DNA of 64,000 bases, taken from positions 62,001-126,000 of the forward strand of contig NZ_DS990119.1 of assembly GCF_000187895.1 (NCBI RefSeq), in the 5' to 3' direction. Below, piece by piece: positions 45,355 through 53,155 of this stretch. Origin of the DNA: Phocaeicola plebeius DSM 17135 (GTDB lineage: Bacteria; Bacteroidota; Bacteroidia; Bacteroidales; Bacteroidaceae). Position 1 is the first letter of the stretch, and each line of letters starts with the position of its first letter. Both the position numbers and the translations under genes were made by a program. The notes under the pieces are model-generated. The model was not told where the DNA came from. It made no database searches and was given only the letters and a program-made list of their open reading frames with translations.

Positions 45355-45401
45355 AAAAGGTAAATTCGTTTCTTTCACGCAAAGATACGAATTTACCTTT
45401 T
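45355..45401 (-). terminator. Hairpin ending the XRE gene, with the pyrK -7 element in its loop
   Basis: AAAAGGTAAATTCGT (45355-45369) and ACGAATTTACCTTTT (45387-45401) are perfect 15-nt arms. Read on the minus strand it ends in TTTTTT, just before the pyrK ATG. The loop contains TATCTTTGC (45387-45379), a -7 element for pyrK. Confidence 0.7.
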
Positions 45402-45443
45402 ATATGCCTAACACCTTGGCGGGTGCTTTTGTCGTTCGGCGAC

Positions 45444-45899
45444 TTATTTTTCGGGTTTGAATACCTCGTAGGTGCCGTTGTCGAAGAAAATACGTATTTC
45501 GGTAATCTTCGGATGCGGCTTTTCGATGTACTTAACTTCCTCTCTGATAATCTCTTTTGGCGGATAAACCACGGTAGGAACCTCGTTCTCCTTGCGAAAA
45601 TCGGAGTGAGCCGGCTCTTCGGTCGTGTTTTTCGGATTCTCGAGCGGTTGTGAGAACAAGTCCATGCCTGTTACGGCGGGAGCACTTTCTTCCATTTCGC
45701 CTTCACCGTAGAGCAGCCAGTTGATGTTGATGTACGGACATGCCTTATGGATGCGCATGACGACTTCCAGGCTGGGTTTGTTTCGCCCGCTGAAGATGTG
45801 CGACAGTGAAGAGGTGGAGATGCCTATCTTTTCGGCGAATTCGGCATTTGATAAACCCTCTTTTTGCATGACTTTTAGAATCCGGTCCTTCATATACAA
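45444..45899 (-). CDS. XRE-family transcriptional regulator
   Basis: A 151-residue protein (start MYMKDRIL at 45899 or MKDRIL at 45893). The Cro/CI-type helix-turn-helix is MQKEGLSNAEFAEKIGISTSSLSHIFSGRNKPSLEVVMRIHKACPYININWLLYGEG (about 11-66). A linker and a C-terminal region rich in Glu/Lys and Pro follow (VPTVVYPPKEIIREEVKYIEKPHPKITEIRIFFDNGTYEVFK). This is a host-type XRE regulator common in Bacteroidales. Upstream is a long gene-free region with repeated dyads. Confidence 0.85.
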   Translation of the reverse strand: MYMKDRILKVMQKEGLSNAEFAEKIGISTSSLSHIFSGRNKPSLEVVMRIHKACPYININWLLYGEGEMEESAPAVTGMDLFSQPLENPKNTTEEPAHSDFRKENEVPTVVYPPKEIIREEVKYIEKPHPKITEIRIFFDNGTYEVFKPEK

Positions 45900-45922
45900 A
45901 TGGAAATGGCTTTGTTTGTTGA

Positions 45923-46481
45923 TTACAAAAGTAATTCTTTAAATTTAGAAATGCAAATTTATAAATCTAAATTTACATTGTTACAAGTGTAAACTATATT
46001 ATTCCAATTGTACATTTACGCTTCTATACAAGTGTAAATACATTTGTAATTAACTTTAGTTTAGTCGGTTATTTTGCTGGATATTAGTATATTATAATTG
46101 TATACATGTGTATATATTGGCAAAATAAGAGTTTATTCGCTCTTTCAGGTCGTTTTATTGAACAGATTTGTAGATATTATTTTAAAATATGCTGGTATTC
46201 AGTTTATTATACTTCTTAAAGTTGCATGTTATATTTATTCGTTTACATTTAGATAAGTAACACTTTATTCTTGTAAATTGCATTGTATCAGTGTAATATC
46301 TCCTCTACCCGTTTGCTAAAATTTACATTTGTAGCGGATAAATAGGTAAAATACAAATGTAAATCATCCAATTCTACACAAATAAGTGATTACATTTGTA
46401 TTTTGTACCTTCCACTTCTATCTGTAATTTACCGTTTGTAGGGAAACTTCGTGAGAATTGAAAATTTGACGTCCATTTGTA
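45923..46481. promoter_or_regulatory. TTTACAnnTGTAAA dyad cluster upstream of XRE gene
   Basis: The AT-rich gene-free stretch 45900-46515 holds repeats of one dyad: TTACAAGTGTAAA (45981), TACAAGTGTAAA (46027), TACATTTGTAA (46039), TATACATGTGTATA (46101), TTTACATTTGTA (46322), TACAAATGTAAA (46352) and TTACATTTGTA (46390). Weaker copies lie at 45923, 45971, 46006, 46242 and 46472. A separate pair GAGAATTGAAAA/TTTTCAATTCTC is at 46453-46506. No gene was seen here. Confidence 0.6.
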
Positions 46482-46520
46482 TTCTCCTCCTGATTTTTCA
46501 ATTCTCGTGAAAAACGAAAA

Positions 46521-46561
46521 AAGCGGCATACATCCGGTCTTTTTTCAGATGTATGCCGCTT
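46521..46561 (-). terminator. Terminator of holA
   Basis: Perfect 14-nt arms AAGCGGCATACATC and GATGTATGCCGCTT, followed on the minus strand by TTTTTTCG. Confidence 0.88.
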
Positions 46562-46603
46562 GTACAGCGTATTGCTTTCCTCTTTTCAGAGATTCAGTTT
46601 CGG

Positions 46604-47620
46604 TTAATGAAGAATGAAATAAATCAAGTCGCGCAGCAATTCTCCATCGGGCGCGGAAGGATTGCCTATTCCTTTCGACCGGGCGTCGCATTCGCGAATG
46701 GCATGGATGATTTGCATCACCTTTACGCCTGAATAGCGTCGCATGGCTGCCATGTATTCTTTCGCCTGCCACGGACTTTTCAAGCCTAACTGAGCCGCTA
46801 TTCCCTGGTCTGATTTCTCAGGTGCGTAATAGGCCAGCATCAGGTTTGAGAAGAAGTTGAACAGAATGGCCAGTGTCATTTGTAGCGGATTGTTCTTGGG
46901 ATTCTCCTCGAAGTATTTGATGATTTTGTTGGCCTTCAGCACGTCCTTTTCCACCAGCGCACTCCGCAGCTCAAAGTTATTGTAATCTTTGCTGATACCG
47001 ATGTTCCGCTCAATCTGTTCCGGTGTGATGCGGCGTGCGCCTTCCGGCAGTGTCAGGATAAGTTTCTCCAGTTCGCCGGCCATACGGTTCAGGTCGGCTC
47101 CTACAAACTCGGCCATCATTTCCGATGCCTTGGGCTCGATTTCCACTTTCTTGCGTTTCAGGTATGAGGAGATGAAACCGGGAATCTGACTGTCCTTGAG
47201 CTTCCGCGATTCGAACAGCACCCCGTTTTTCTCGATTTCAGCGGCCAGTTTTTTCCGGCGATCAATGCTGCCGTGCTTGTAGCATACCACCAGTATGGTC
47301 GATTTCTGGGGCTTCTGCAAGTAGAAAGCCAGCTCCTCGATGCGTTTCAGGCTCTGTGCTTCCTTTACTACTACCACTTGGTATTCCGACATCATCGGGT
47401 AACGCTTGGCGGCGTTGATGACGTTGGCCACATCCGTATCGGCCCCGTATGTGACGGTCAGGTTGAATTCCTTTTCCGTTTCACTGAGCACGGTATCGAT
47501 GATGTAGTCGGCAATCCGGTCGATGTAGTAATCCTCTTCGCCCATGAGGAAATATACGGGCGCATAGATGCGGTTCTTCAGGTTGCGTACAATCTCTTCG
47601 TAAGTGACTTCTTTTGCCAT
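46604..47620 (-). CDS. holA: DNA polymerase III delta subunit
   Basis: 338 residues from MAKEVTYEEIVRNLKNRIYA at 47620; an earlier ATG would overlap amn. PVYFLMGEEDYYIDRIADYI is the HolA start, then KRYPMMSEYQVVVVKEAQSLKRIEELAFYL. ERNIGISKDYNNFELRSALVEKDVLKANKIIKYFEENPKNNPLQMTLAILFNFFSNL marks the C-terminal half. Delta opens the beta clamp as part of the clamp loader. The gene lies 10 bp after amn. Confidence 0.9.
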   Translation of the reverse strand: MAKEVTYEEIVRNLKNRIYAPVYFLMGEEDYYIDRIADYIIDTVLSETEKEFNLTVTYGADTDVANVINAAKRYPMMSEYQVVVVKEAQSLKRIEELAFYLQKPQKSTILVVCYKHGSIDRRKKLAAEIEKNGVLFESRKLKDSQIPGFISSYLKRKKVEIEPKASEMMAEFVGADLNRMAGELEKLILTLPEGARRITPEQIERNIGISKDYNNFELRSALVEKDVLKANKIIKYFEENPKNNPLQMTLAILFNFFSNLMLAYYAPEKSDQGIAAQLGLKSPWQAKEYMAAMRRYSGVKVMQIIHAIRECDARSKGIGNPSAPDGELLRDLIYFILH

Positions 47621-47630
47621 TTTCGTCGGT

Positions 47631-48407
47631 TTACCAGTCAAATTTCAGGTGTTTCACGGTCTTCTTTTCATCGATGATCATGCGCAGGGCATCGATACCG
47701 ATTTCTACGTGTTCATGCACGAAATTCTTGGTCACCATGCTGTCACTCTGTTCCGTTTTCACGCCTTCCGGAATCATGGGCTGGTCGGACACGAGCAGCA
47801 GGGCACCTGTAGGAATGTGGTTGGCAAATCCGGTGGTGAACAAAGTCGCCGTTTCCATATCCACAGCCATGGCACGGGTCTTCAGCAGGTATTTCTTGAA
47901 CTCCTCGTCGTGCTCCCAGATGCGGCGGTTGGTGGTGTACACCGTTCCGGTCCAGTAGTCGCGTGAGTGGTCACGGATAGCCGAAGATACGGCACGCTGG
48001 AGCATAAAGGCCGGGAGAGCCGGTACCTCAGGCGGATAATAATCGTTCGATGTTCCTTCGCCACGGATGGCCGCGATAGGCAGAATCAGGTCGCCTATCT
48101 GGTTCTTCTTGTCGATACCTCCGCACTTGCCCAGAAACAGGCAGGCTTTCGGATGTACGGCACTGAGCAGGTCCATGATGATGGCCGCATTGGGACTTCC
48201 CATGCCGAAGTTGATGATGGTCATGCCTTCTGCATGGGCCGAAATCATGTTGGCATCGCGTCCTAAAATGGGCACGTTGAACCGTTCGGCAAAGATTTCG
48301 ACGTATTTATTGAAGTTTGTCAACAAGATGTACTCACCAAAGTCTTCCAGTTTCCGCTTGGTATAACGCGGGAGCCAGTTTGCTACGATTTCTTCTTTTG
48401 TTTTCAT
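47631..48407 (-). CDS. amn: AMP nucleosidase
   Basis: A 258-residue enzyme of the PNP/UDP phosphorylase fold: ISAHAEGMTIINFGMGSPNAAIIMDLLSAVHPKACLFLGKCGG, then AAIRGEGTSNDYYPPEVPALPAF and AVDMETATLFTTGFANHIPTGALLLVSDQPM. It cleaves AMP to adenine and ribose 5-phosphate. This short form lacks the N-terminal domain of E. coli Amn, as usual in Bacteroidetes. A -7 element TACATTTGC (48481-48473, minus strand) and the palindrome GGAAGATgatattATCTTCC lie upstream. Confidence 0.88.
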   Translation of the reverse strand: MKTKEEIVANWLPRYTKRKLEDFGEYILLTNFNKYVEIFAERFNVPILGRDANMISAHAEGMTIINFGMGSPNAAIIMDLLSAVHPKACLFLGKCGGIDKKNQIGDLILPIAAIRGEGTSNDYYPPEVPALPAFMLQRAVSSAIRDHSRDYWTGTVYTTNRRIWEHDEEFKKYLLKTRAMAVDMETATLFTTGFANHIPTGALLLVSDQPMIPEGVKTEQSDSMVTKNFVHEHVEIGIDALRMIIDEKKTVKHLKFDW

Positions 48408-48472
48408 TAGCTCTCAGAATTTGTGTTGCCAAATAAAAGGTTATTGGGAAGATGATATTATCTTCCTTAAAC

Positions 48473-48481
48473 GCAAATGTA
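48473..48481 (-). promoter_or_regulatory. -7 promoter element for amn-holA
   Basis: TACATTTGC on the minus strand, about 66 bp before the amn ATG. The dyad GGAAGATgatattATCTTCC (48447-48466) covers the expected transcription start. Confidence 0.5.
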
Positions 48482-48585
48482 CAATAATAATGCAAACAGA
48501 AAAAAGAATTTGGGATTTTCTCTTACCGGAGACCTTCGGTTTTTGGAAAATAATTCAGCTTTTATGTACTTTTGAGAAAATGGAG

Positions 48586-48594
48586 TATCTTTGC
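48586..48594 (+). promoter_or_regulatory. -7 promoter element of the HsdR_N-like gene
   Basis: TATCTTTGC, 20 bp before the ATG at 48615. It shows that translation cannot begin at the earlier ATG at 48591. Confidence 0.6.
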
Positions 48595-48614
48595 TTCGTA
48601 ATAGAAGAACGCTT

Positions 48615-49064
48615 ATGTTTGCATTGAACCTGCCTGCTTTTGAGGCCAAGATTGCCCAGCGAGAGGGAAAGAACGTGATATTTGACGTGCTCCGTCGCCG
48701 GTATGTAGCGCTGACTCCGGAGGAGTGGGTACGCCAGCATTTTACGAATTTTCTGCTGAAGGAAAAGGGGTATCCGCAAGGACTGTTGGCCAATGAGATA
48801 CAAATTAACCTGAACGGGACGAAGAAACGCTGTGATACGGTGCTCTACCGGCGCGACCTGACTCCGCAGATGATTGTGGAATACAAGGCTCCTTCGGTGG
48901 AGATTACGCAGGCTGTCTTTGACCAGATTACCCGTTACAACATGGTGCTGAAGGTGGATTACCTGGTGGTGAGCAACGGGCTTCGTCACTACTGCTGCCG
49001 CATCGACTATGCACGGAATACGTATTATTTTCTCCCGGACATTCCCCGTTATACTGATTTGTAG
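48615..49064 (+). CDS. HsdR_N-type (type I restriction R-like) domain protein
   Basis: 149 residues from MFALNLPAFEAKIAQREGKN. The core is VIFDVLRRRYVALTPEEWVRQHFTNFLLKEKGYPQGLLANEIQINLNGTKKRCDTVLYRRDLTPQMIVEYKAP: a nuclease-like fold with D, E-x-K (MIVEYKAP) as in the N-terminal domain of type I restriction R subunits (HSDR_N_2). The motor part is missing and no hsdM or hsdS lies nearby, so it is a stand-alone house protein common in Bacteroidales with unknown role. Confidence 0.8.
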   Translation: MFALNLPAFEAKIAQREGKNVIFDVLRRRYVALTPEEWVRQHFTNFLLKEKGYPQGLLANEIQINLNGTKKRCDTVLYRRDLTPQMIVEYKAPSVEITQAVFDQITRYNMVLKVDYLVVSNGLRHYCCRIDYARNTYYFLPDIPRYTDL

Positions 49065-49069
49065 GGCAT

Positions 49070-49108
49070 AAAAAAGAAGGAATCCCCTGAGCGGGAATCC
49101 CTTCTTCT
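49070..49108 (-). terminator. Terminator between HsdR_N-like and zinc-ribbon genes
   Basis: AAGAAGGAATCCC and GGGAATCCCTTCTT form an imperfect stem; on the minus strand it is followed by TTTTTT. Confidence 0.75.
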
Positions 49109-49131
49109 GCTGCCAGACGGAAGTCTGACGC

Positions 49132-49923
49132 TTATTTCATTTTTGTTTCCAGATGCTTTTCTGTTTCTACACCAGCCAGTTCCGGGTCAATCATGATACG
49201 GCCACAGTATTCGCATACGATGATTTTCTTGCGCATACGGATGTCGAGCTGTTTCTGAGGCGGAATCTTGTTGAAGCAACCGCCACAAGCGTCACGCTGC
49301 ACGTAAGTAATACCCAGACCGTTGCGTGAGTTCTTACGGATACGCTTGAAAGCCTGAAGCAGACGCGGTTCGATGGTAGCTTCTAGGTTCTTGGCTTTTT
49401 CTCTCAGTTTTTCTTCCTCCTGCTTGGTTTCTGAGATGATTTCGTCCAGTTCGTTCTTCTTTACTTCCAGATCTTTCTTTCTTTCTTCCAGCAACTGTTC
49501 GCTCTTTACGATTTCCTCTTCTTTCGACTTGATGCCGGCTGTATATTCACGGATACGCTTTTCGCAGAGTTCCACTTCCAGGCTCTGGAATTCGATTTCC
49601 TTAGTCAGTACGTCGTATTCACGGTTGTTACGTACGTTGTCCTGCTGACTCTTGTACTTTTCGATAGAAGCCTTGGCAGTTTCGATTTCGATTTTCTTGC
49701 TGGCTACGTTTGACTTCAGTTCTTCGATTTCAGCCTTGATTTTCTCGATACGTGTGCTCAGACCCGTTACTTCGTCTTCCAGGTCCTGCACTTCCAGCGG
49801 AAGCTCTCCTCTCAGTGTCTTGATTTTGTCAATCTCCGACAACATGGTTTGCAACTGGTAGAGTGCTTTCAGCTTTTCTTCCACACTCAATTCATTCGGA
49901 TCTTTCTTTGCTTCTTTAGCCAT
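49132..49923 (-). CDS. DUF164 coiled-coil zinc-ribbon protein
   Basis: A 263-residue protein. Residues about 30-185 form a long coiled coil (LDEIISETKQEEEKLREKAKN and similar); the C-terminus is a C4 zinc ribbon CGGCFNKIPPQKQLDIRMRKKIIVCEYCG. The family (CT398-like) probably binds nucleic acid or other proteins. It is 6 bp after the Nif3 gene, a pairing that recurs in bacteria and suggests a joint function. Confidence 0.87.
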   Translation of the reverse strand: MAKEAKKDPNELSVEEKLKALYQLQTMLSEIDKIKTLRGELPLEVQDLEDEVTGLSTRIEKIKAEIEELKSNVASKKIEIETAKASIEKYKSQQDNVRNNREYDVLTKEIEFQSLEVELCEKRIREYTAGIKSKEEEIVKSEQLLEERKKDLEVKKNELDEIISETKQEEEKLREKAKNLEATIEPRLLQAFKRIRKNSRNGLGITYVQRDACGGCFNKIPPQKQLDIRMRKKIIVCEYCGRIMIDPELAGVETEKHLETKMK

Positions 49924-49929
49924 AGTTTT

Positions 49930-51024
49930 CTACAAGTATTTTATGGGATTGGTATTGACACGCGTCAGCTGGGCGTCGAGTGTCGGAAACTTTTCCCGTA
50001 TGAATGAATATAATAAATCTTTTGTATATTGTTCGCTTTCGTAGTGTCCTATCTCTGCAATGAGAATGTCGTTCTCGTAGCTGAAATAGTCGTGGTATTT
50101 CACTTCGCCTGTCAGGAACACGTCGGCATGGGCTCTTACGGCCTTGGGCAGCAGGAAGGCTCCTGCTCCTCCACAGAGGGCGACAGTCTGGATGAGGCGT
50201 CCTGTCATGCGCGAATGTTTTACACAGCCCACCTCGAACAGCTTCTTTATCCGGCGAAGGAAATCGGTTTCGGTTTCCGGTTCTTCCAGTTCACCTACGA
50301 TGCCCGCTCCTGCCTGTGTCCATTCATTCTGCAAGGGATAGAAGTCGTAGGCCGGTTCCTCGTAAGGATGTGCTTCGACAAGGACTTTTTGCACCTTCCC
50401 TTTCAGGAATGCCGGCAGCACGGTTTCAATCCGTACCTCATGCTCTTCGTGCAACTGGCCGATTTCTCCGCAGAAAGGATGTGTGCCCGGCTGTGCGCGG
50501 AAAGTGCCCTTCCCTTCCAGATTATAGCTGCAGGAATCGTAGTTGCCAATGCACCCGCATCCGGCTTCAAACAAGGCATTACGTACCTCGTCGGCCTGTG
50601 CCTGCGGTACGAAGGTAACCAGTTTCAGCAGCTGGTTTTCTTTCGGTTCCAGGATTCTTACGTTCTTCAGTCCGATTTTCTCGGCAATCTTGAAGTTGAC
50701 GCCCTGCGGTGCGTTGTCCAGGTTGGTGTGCATCGAGAAAATCACGATGTCGTTCTTGATAGCCTTCAGGATGCAGCGTTCCACGTAGTCACGTCCGGTA
50801 ATCGACTTGTAGCCCTTGAAGATGAGCGGATGGTGAGATACAATCAGGTTATATCCCAATGCGATGGCTTCATCTACCACGGCTTCGGTTACGTCCAGAC
50901 ACAACAAAGCCCCTGTAGCTTCCGCGTCTGTCAATCCGATTTGCAGTCCGGTATTGTCGAATCCGTCCTGTAAAGGCAGAGGCGCGAATATCTCAAGGGC
51001 ATTCACAATTTCCTTAATTTTCAT
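49930..51024 (-). CDS. Nif3-like dinuclear metal center protein
   Basis: A 364-residue protein: MKIKEIVNALEIFAPLPLQDGFDNTGLQIG, the ligands HHPLIF and HTNLDNAPQGVNFKIAE, an inserted PII-like domain (about 130-230), and the C-terminal ligands in FLTGEVKYHDYF and IGHYESE. Nif3/YbgI proteins form toroidal hexamers with two metals per subunit; the longer form with the insert is typical of Firmicutes and Bacteroidetes. Function remains uncertain; GTP cyclohydrolase I-like activity has been proposed for the family. Confidence 0.9.
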   Translation of the reverse strand: MKIKEIVNALEIFAPLPLQDGFDNTGLQIGLTDAEATGALLCLDVTEAVVDEAIALGYNLIVSHHPLIFKGYKSITGRDYVERCILKAIKNDIVIFSMHTNLDNAPQGVNFKIAEKIGLKNVRILEPKENQLLKLVTFVPQAQADEVRNALFEAGCGCIGNYDSCSYNLEGKGTFRAQPGTHPFCGEIGQLHEEHEVRIETVLPAFLKGKVQKVLVEAHPYEEPAYDFYPLQNEWTQAGAGIVGELEEPETETDFLRRIKKLFEVGCVKHSRMTGRLIQTVALCGGAGAFLLPKAVRAHADVFLTGEVKYHDYFSYENDILIAEIGHYESEQYTKDLLYSFIREKFPTLDAQLTRVNTNPIKYL

Positions 51025-51028
51025 ATTT

Positions 51029-51064
51029 CGCGAAAAATTTCATGCAAAGATAGGATTTTTCGCG
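51029..51064 (-). promoter_or_regulatory. Nif3 promoter with -7 element in the loop of a dyad
   Basis: CGCGAAAAAT (51029-51038) and ATTTTTCGCG (51055-51064) are perfect arms. TATCTTTGC lies between them on the minus strand (51052-51044), 19 bp before the ATG at 51024. Confidence 0.6.
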
Positions 51065-51129
51065 CACATATCCATGCAGGAAGTATTCGTTTTTGTATTT
51101 TTTCATGAATATTCCTTCACTTGCGGGCA

Positions 51130-51174
51130 TGAGAAAGCCCCGCTATACCCTTCCGGACGTAGCGAGGCTTCTCA
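51130..51174 (-). terminator. Possible terminator of kdgK-kdgA
   Basis: AGAAAGCCCCGCTA and TAGCGAGGCTTCTC pair around a 14-nt loop. It has no T tract on the minus side. Confidence 0.5.
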
Positions 51175-51207
51175 CTTATACACCTTTAAACAAAATGAAT
51201 TTCTGTA

Positions 51208-51876
51208 TTATTTACGAGCTTCTGCAATGTAAGCCAATGCTTCCTTGCATTTTTCTGTGACGTAAGTCCAGTCTTCAGCAGCTACCTTGTCTTTCGGGAA
51301 CAACTTAGAACCCATACCTACGCAGAATACTCCTGCCTTAATCCATGAAGTCAGGTTTTCCTGAGTCGGTTCTACTCCACCGGTTACCATCAGTTTAGAC
51401 CATGGCATCGGAGCCAGCAAACCTTTTACCAGTTTCGGACCCAGTACGTCGCCCGGGAAAATCTTGCAGAGGTCGCAGCCCAGTTCCTGTGCGAAACCTA
51501 CTTCTGATACGCTACCGCATCCCGGAGTGTAAGCCACCAGACGACGGTTGCAGACTTTTGCGATTTCAGGGTTGAACAACGGACCTACTACGAAGTTAGC
51601 ACCCAGCTGGATGTACAGAGAAGCAGTAGCAGGATCTACGATAGAACCTACACCCATTGCCATTTCCGGACATTCTTTTGCTGCGAATTTCACTACTTCA
51701 GCAAATACTTCATGTGCAAAGTCACCACGGTTGGTGAATTCAAATGCACGTACACCACCGTCATAGCAAGCCTTTACCACTTTCTTTGCTACTTCTGCAT
51801 CCTTGTGATAGAATACAGGAACCATACCTGTTGAACCAATCTTGTTCAACACTGCAATTTTATCGAATTTAGCCAT
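51208..51876 (-). CDS. kdgA: 2-keto-3-deoxy-6-phosphogluconate aldolase
   Basis: A 222-residue class I aldolase. [35 protein letters not shown] near the N-terminus, [30 protein letters not shown] with the conserved Arg/Glu region, and [18 protein letters not shown] with the Schiff-base lysine. It splits KDPG into pyruvate and glyceraldehyde 3-phosphate. It lies 39 bp after the sugar kinase and is likely in the same operon. Confidence 0.92.
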   Translation of the reverse strand: MAKFDKIAVLNKIGSTGMVPVFYHKDAEVAKKVVKACYDGGVRAFEFTNRGDFAHEVFAEVVKFAAKECPEMAMGVGSIVDPATASLYIQLGANFVVGPLFNPEIAKVCNRRLVAYTPGCGSVSEVGFAQELGCDLCKIFPGDVLGPKLVKGLLAPMPWSKLMVTGGVEPTQENLTSWIKAGVFCVGMGSKLFPKDKVAAEDWTYVTEKCKEALAYIAEARK

Positions 51877-51915
51877 TTTTTCTAACCTTAAATGAAATGT
51901 TGTTTGTTTGAGTGA

Positions 51916-52938
51916 TTATCTCTGTACGCGACCGCTAGCGTCACCACCAGCCAGTGCTTCTACTTCTTCTACAGATACCAGGTTGAAGTCGCCGTTGATA
52001 GTGTGCTTCAATGCTGAGGCTGCTACTGCGAATTCCAATGCTTCGCCCTGAGTAGCTTTGGTCAGCAAGCCGTGGATAATACCACCTGAGAATGAGTCAC
52101 CACCACCTACACGGTCAATAATCGGGTCGATGTCGTAACGCTTAGAAGTATAGAATTCTTCACCGTTGTAAATCATAGCCTTCCAGCCGTTATGAGTAGC
52201 AGAGAAAGATTCACGCAAAGTAGAAATTACATACTTGAATCCGAATTCCTTAGCCATGGCTGTGAAGATTCCCTTGTAGCCTTCTGCATCAGTCTTACCG
52301 CCTTCTACGTCAGCATCTGGTTTGAAGCCTAAGCAAAGTTCAGCATCTTCTTCGTTACCGATACAAACGTCTACATACTGCATCAACGGGCGCATGATAG
52401 ACTGTGCTTTTTCTTTTGTCCACAGTTTTTTGCGGAAGTTCAAGTCAACAGAAACTGTTACTCCGTGACGTTTTGCAGCTTCACAAGCTAATTTAGTCAG
52501 TTCAGCAGCCTTGTCAGAGATAGCCGGAGTGATACCAGACCAGTGGAACCAGTCAGCACCTTCCATGATAGCATCAAAGTCGAAGTCGCAAGGATCAGCT
52601 TCAGCGATGGCAGAGTGAGCACGGTCGTAGATAACCTTGCTAGGACGCATAGAAGCACCTGTTTCCAGGTAGTAGATACCTACGCGGTCACCACCACGGG
52701 CGATGTAGTCAGTCTTCACACCGTATTTGCGCAATGCGTTTACAGCTGACTGTCCGATTTCGTGTTTCGGCAATTTGGTTACGAAGTATGCTTCATGACC
52801 ATAGTTGGCACAGCTCACAGCTACGTTTGCTTCACCTCCACCGTAAACTACGTCAAAGCTGTCTGATTGAACAAAACGAGTATTGCCCGGTGTAGACAAT
52901 CTCAACATGATTTCGCCTAAAGTAACAATTTTTCCCAT
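51916..52938 (-). CDS. kdgK: 2-keto-3-deoxygluconate kinase, PfkB family
   Basis: A 340-residue ribokinase-type kinase: VTLGEIMLRLSTPGNTRFVQSDSFDVVYGGGEANVAVSCANYG at the N-terminus and DRVGGGDSFSGGIIHGLLT with the catalytic Asp at the C-terminus. The neighbours kdgA and uxaA make 2-keto-3-deoxygluconate the probable substrate. First gene of the minus operon, divergent from the LacI regulator. Confidence 0.87.
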   Translation of the reverse strand: MGKIVTLGEIMLRLSTPGNTRFVQSDSFDVVYGGGEANVAVSCANYGHEAYFVTKLPKHEIGQSAVNALRKYGVKTDYIARGGDRVGIYYLETGASMRPSKVIYDRAHSAIAEADPCDFDFDAIMEGADWFHWSGITPAISDKAAELTKLACEAAKRHGVTVSVDLNFRKKLWTKEKAQSIMRPLMQYVDVCIGNEEDAELCLGFKPDADVEGGKTDAEGYKGIFTAMAKEFGFKYVISTLRESFSATHNGWKAMIYNGEEFYTSKRYDIDPIIDRVGGGDSFSGGIIHGLLTKATQGEALEFAVAASALKHTINGDFNLVSVEEVEALAGGDASGRVQR

Positions 52939-53032
52939 TGCTAGATATTTTTATACTTATGTGATTAATAATGTAGTTCTTAACTCGTATCACAAAAACG
53001 ATTCTTTCATCGGTTGCTTTTGAAATATCTAT

Positions 53033-53077
53033 TTTGTGTACGCACACAAAGGTACGGTTTATTTTTTAAAAACCAAA
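53033..53077. promoter_or_regulatory. kdgK promoter with candidate LacI operator
   Basis: TTTGTGTACGCACACAAA (53033-53050) is an operator-like dyad with perfect 7-bp arms. It overlaps the minus-strand -7 element TACCTTTG (53054-53047); TTTG at 53077-53074 is the -33, with 19 bp between. On the plus strand TATATTTG (53086-53093) is a -7 element for the LacI gene. Confidence 0.65.
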
Positions 53078-53155
53078 ATAAGTTATATATTTGTATCGAA
53101 AAAATTGATTTTTTACTGAATGCACAGATTGTACAATATAATAAGGTAAGAACGC

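Noticed and set aside
45900-46515. Chromosomal replication origin
   Set aside because: AT-rich with repeats, but no DnaA boxes (TTATNCACA) were found and dnaA/dnaN are not adjacent.
48615-49064. Remnant of a type I restriction-modification locus
   Set aside because: It resembles only the N-terminal domain of R subunits, has its own promoter, and no methylase, specificity gene or motor fragment is nearby; a stand-alone family is more likely.
50029-50973. Plus-strand frame of 314 codons
   Set aside because: Antisense to the Nif3-like gene; no recognisable domain.
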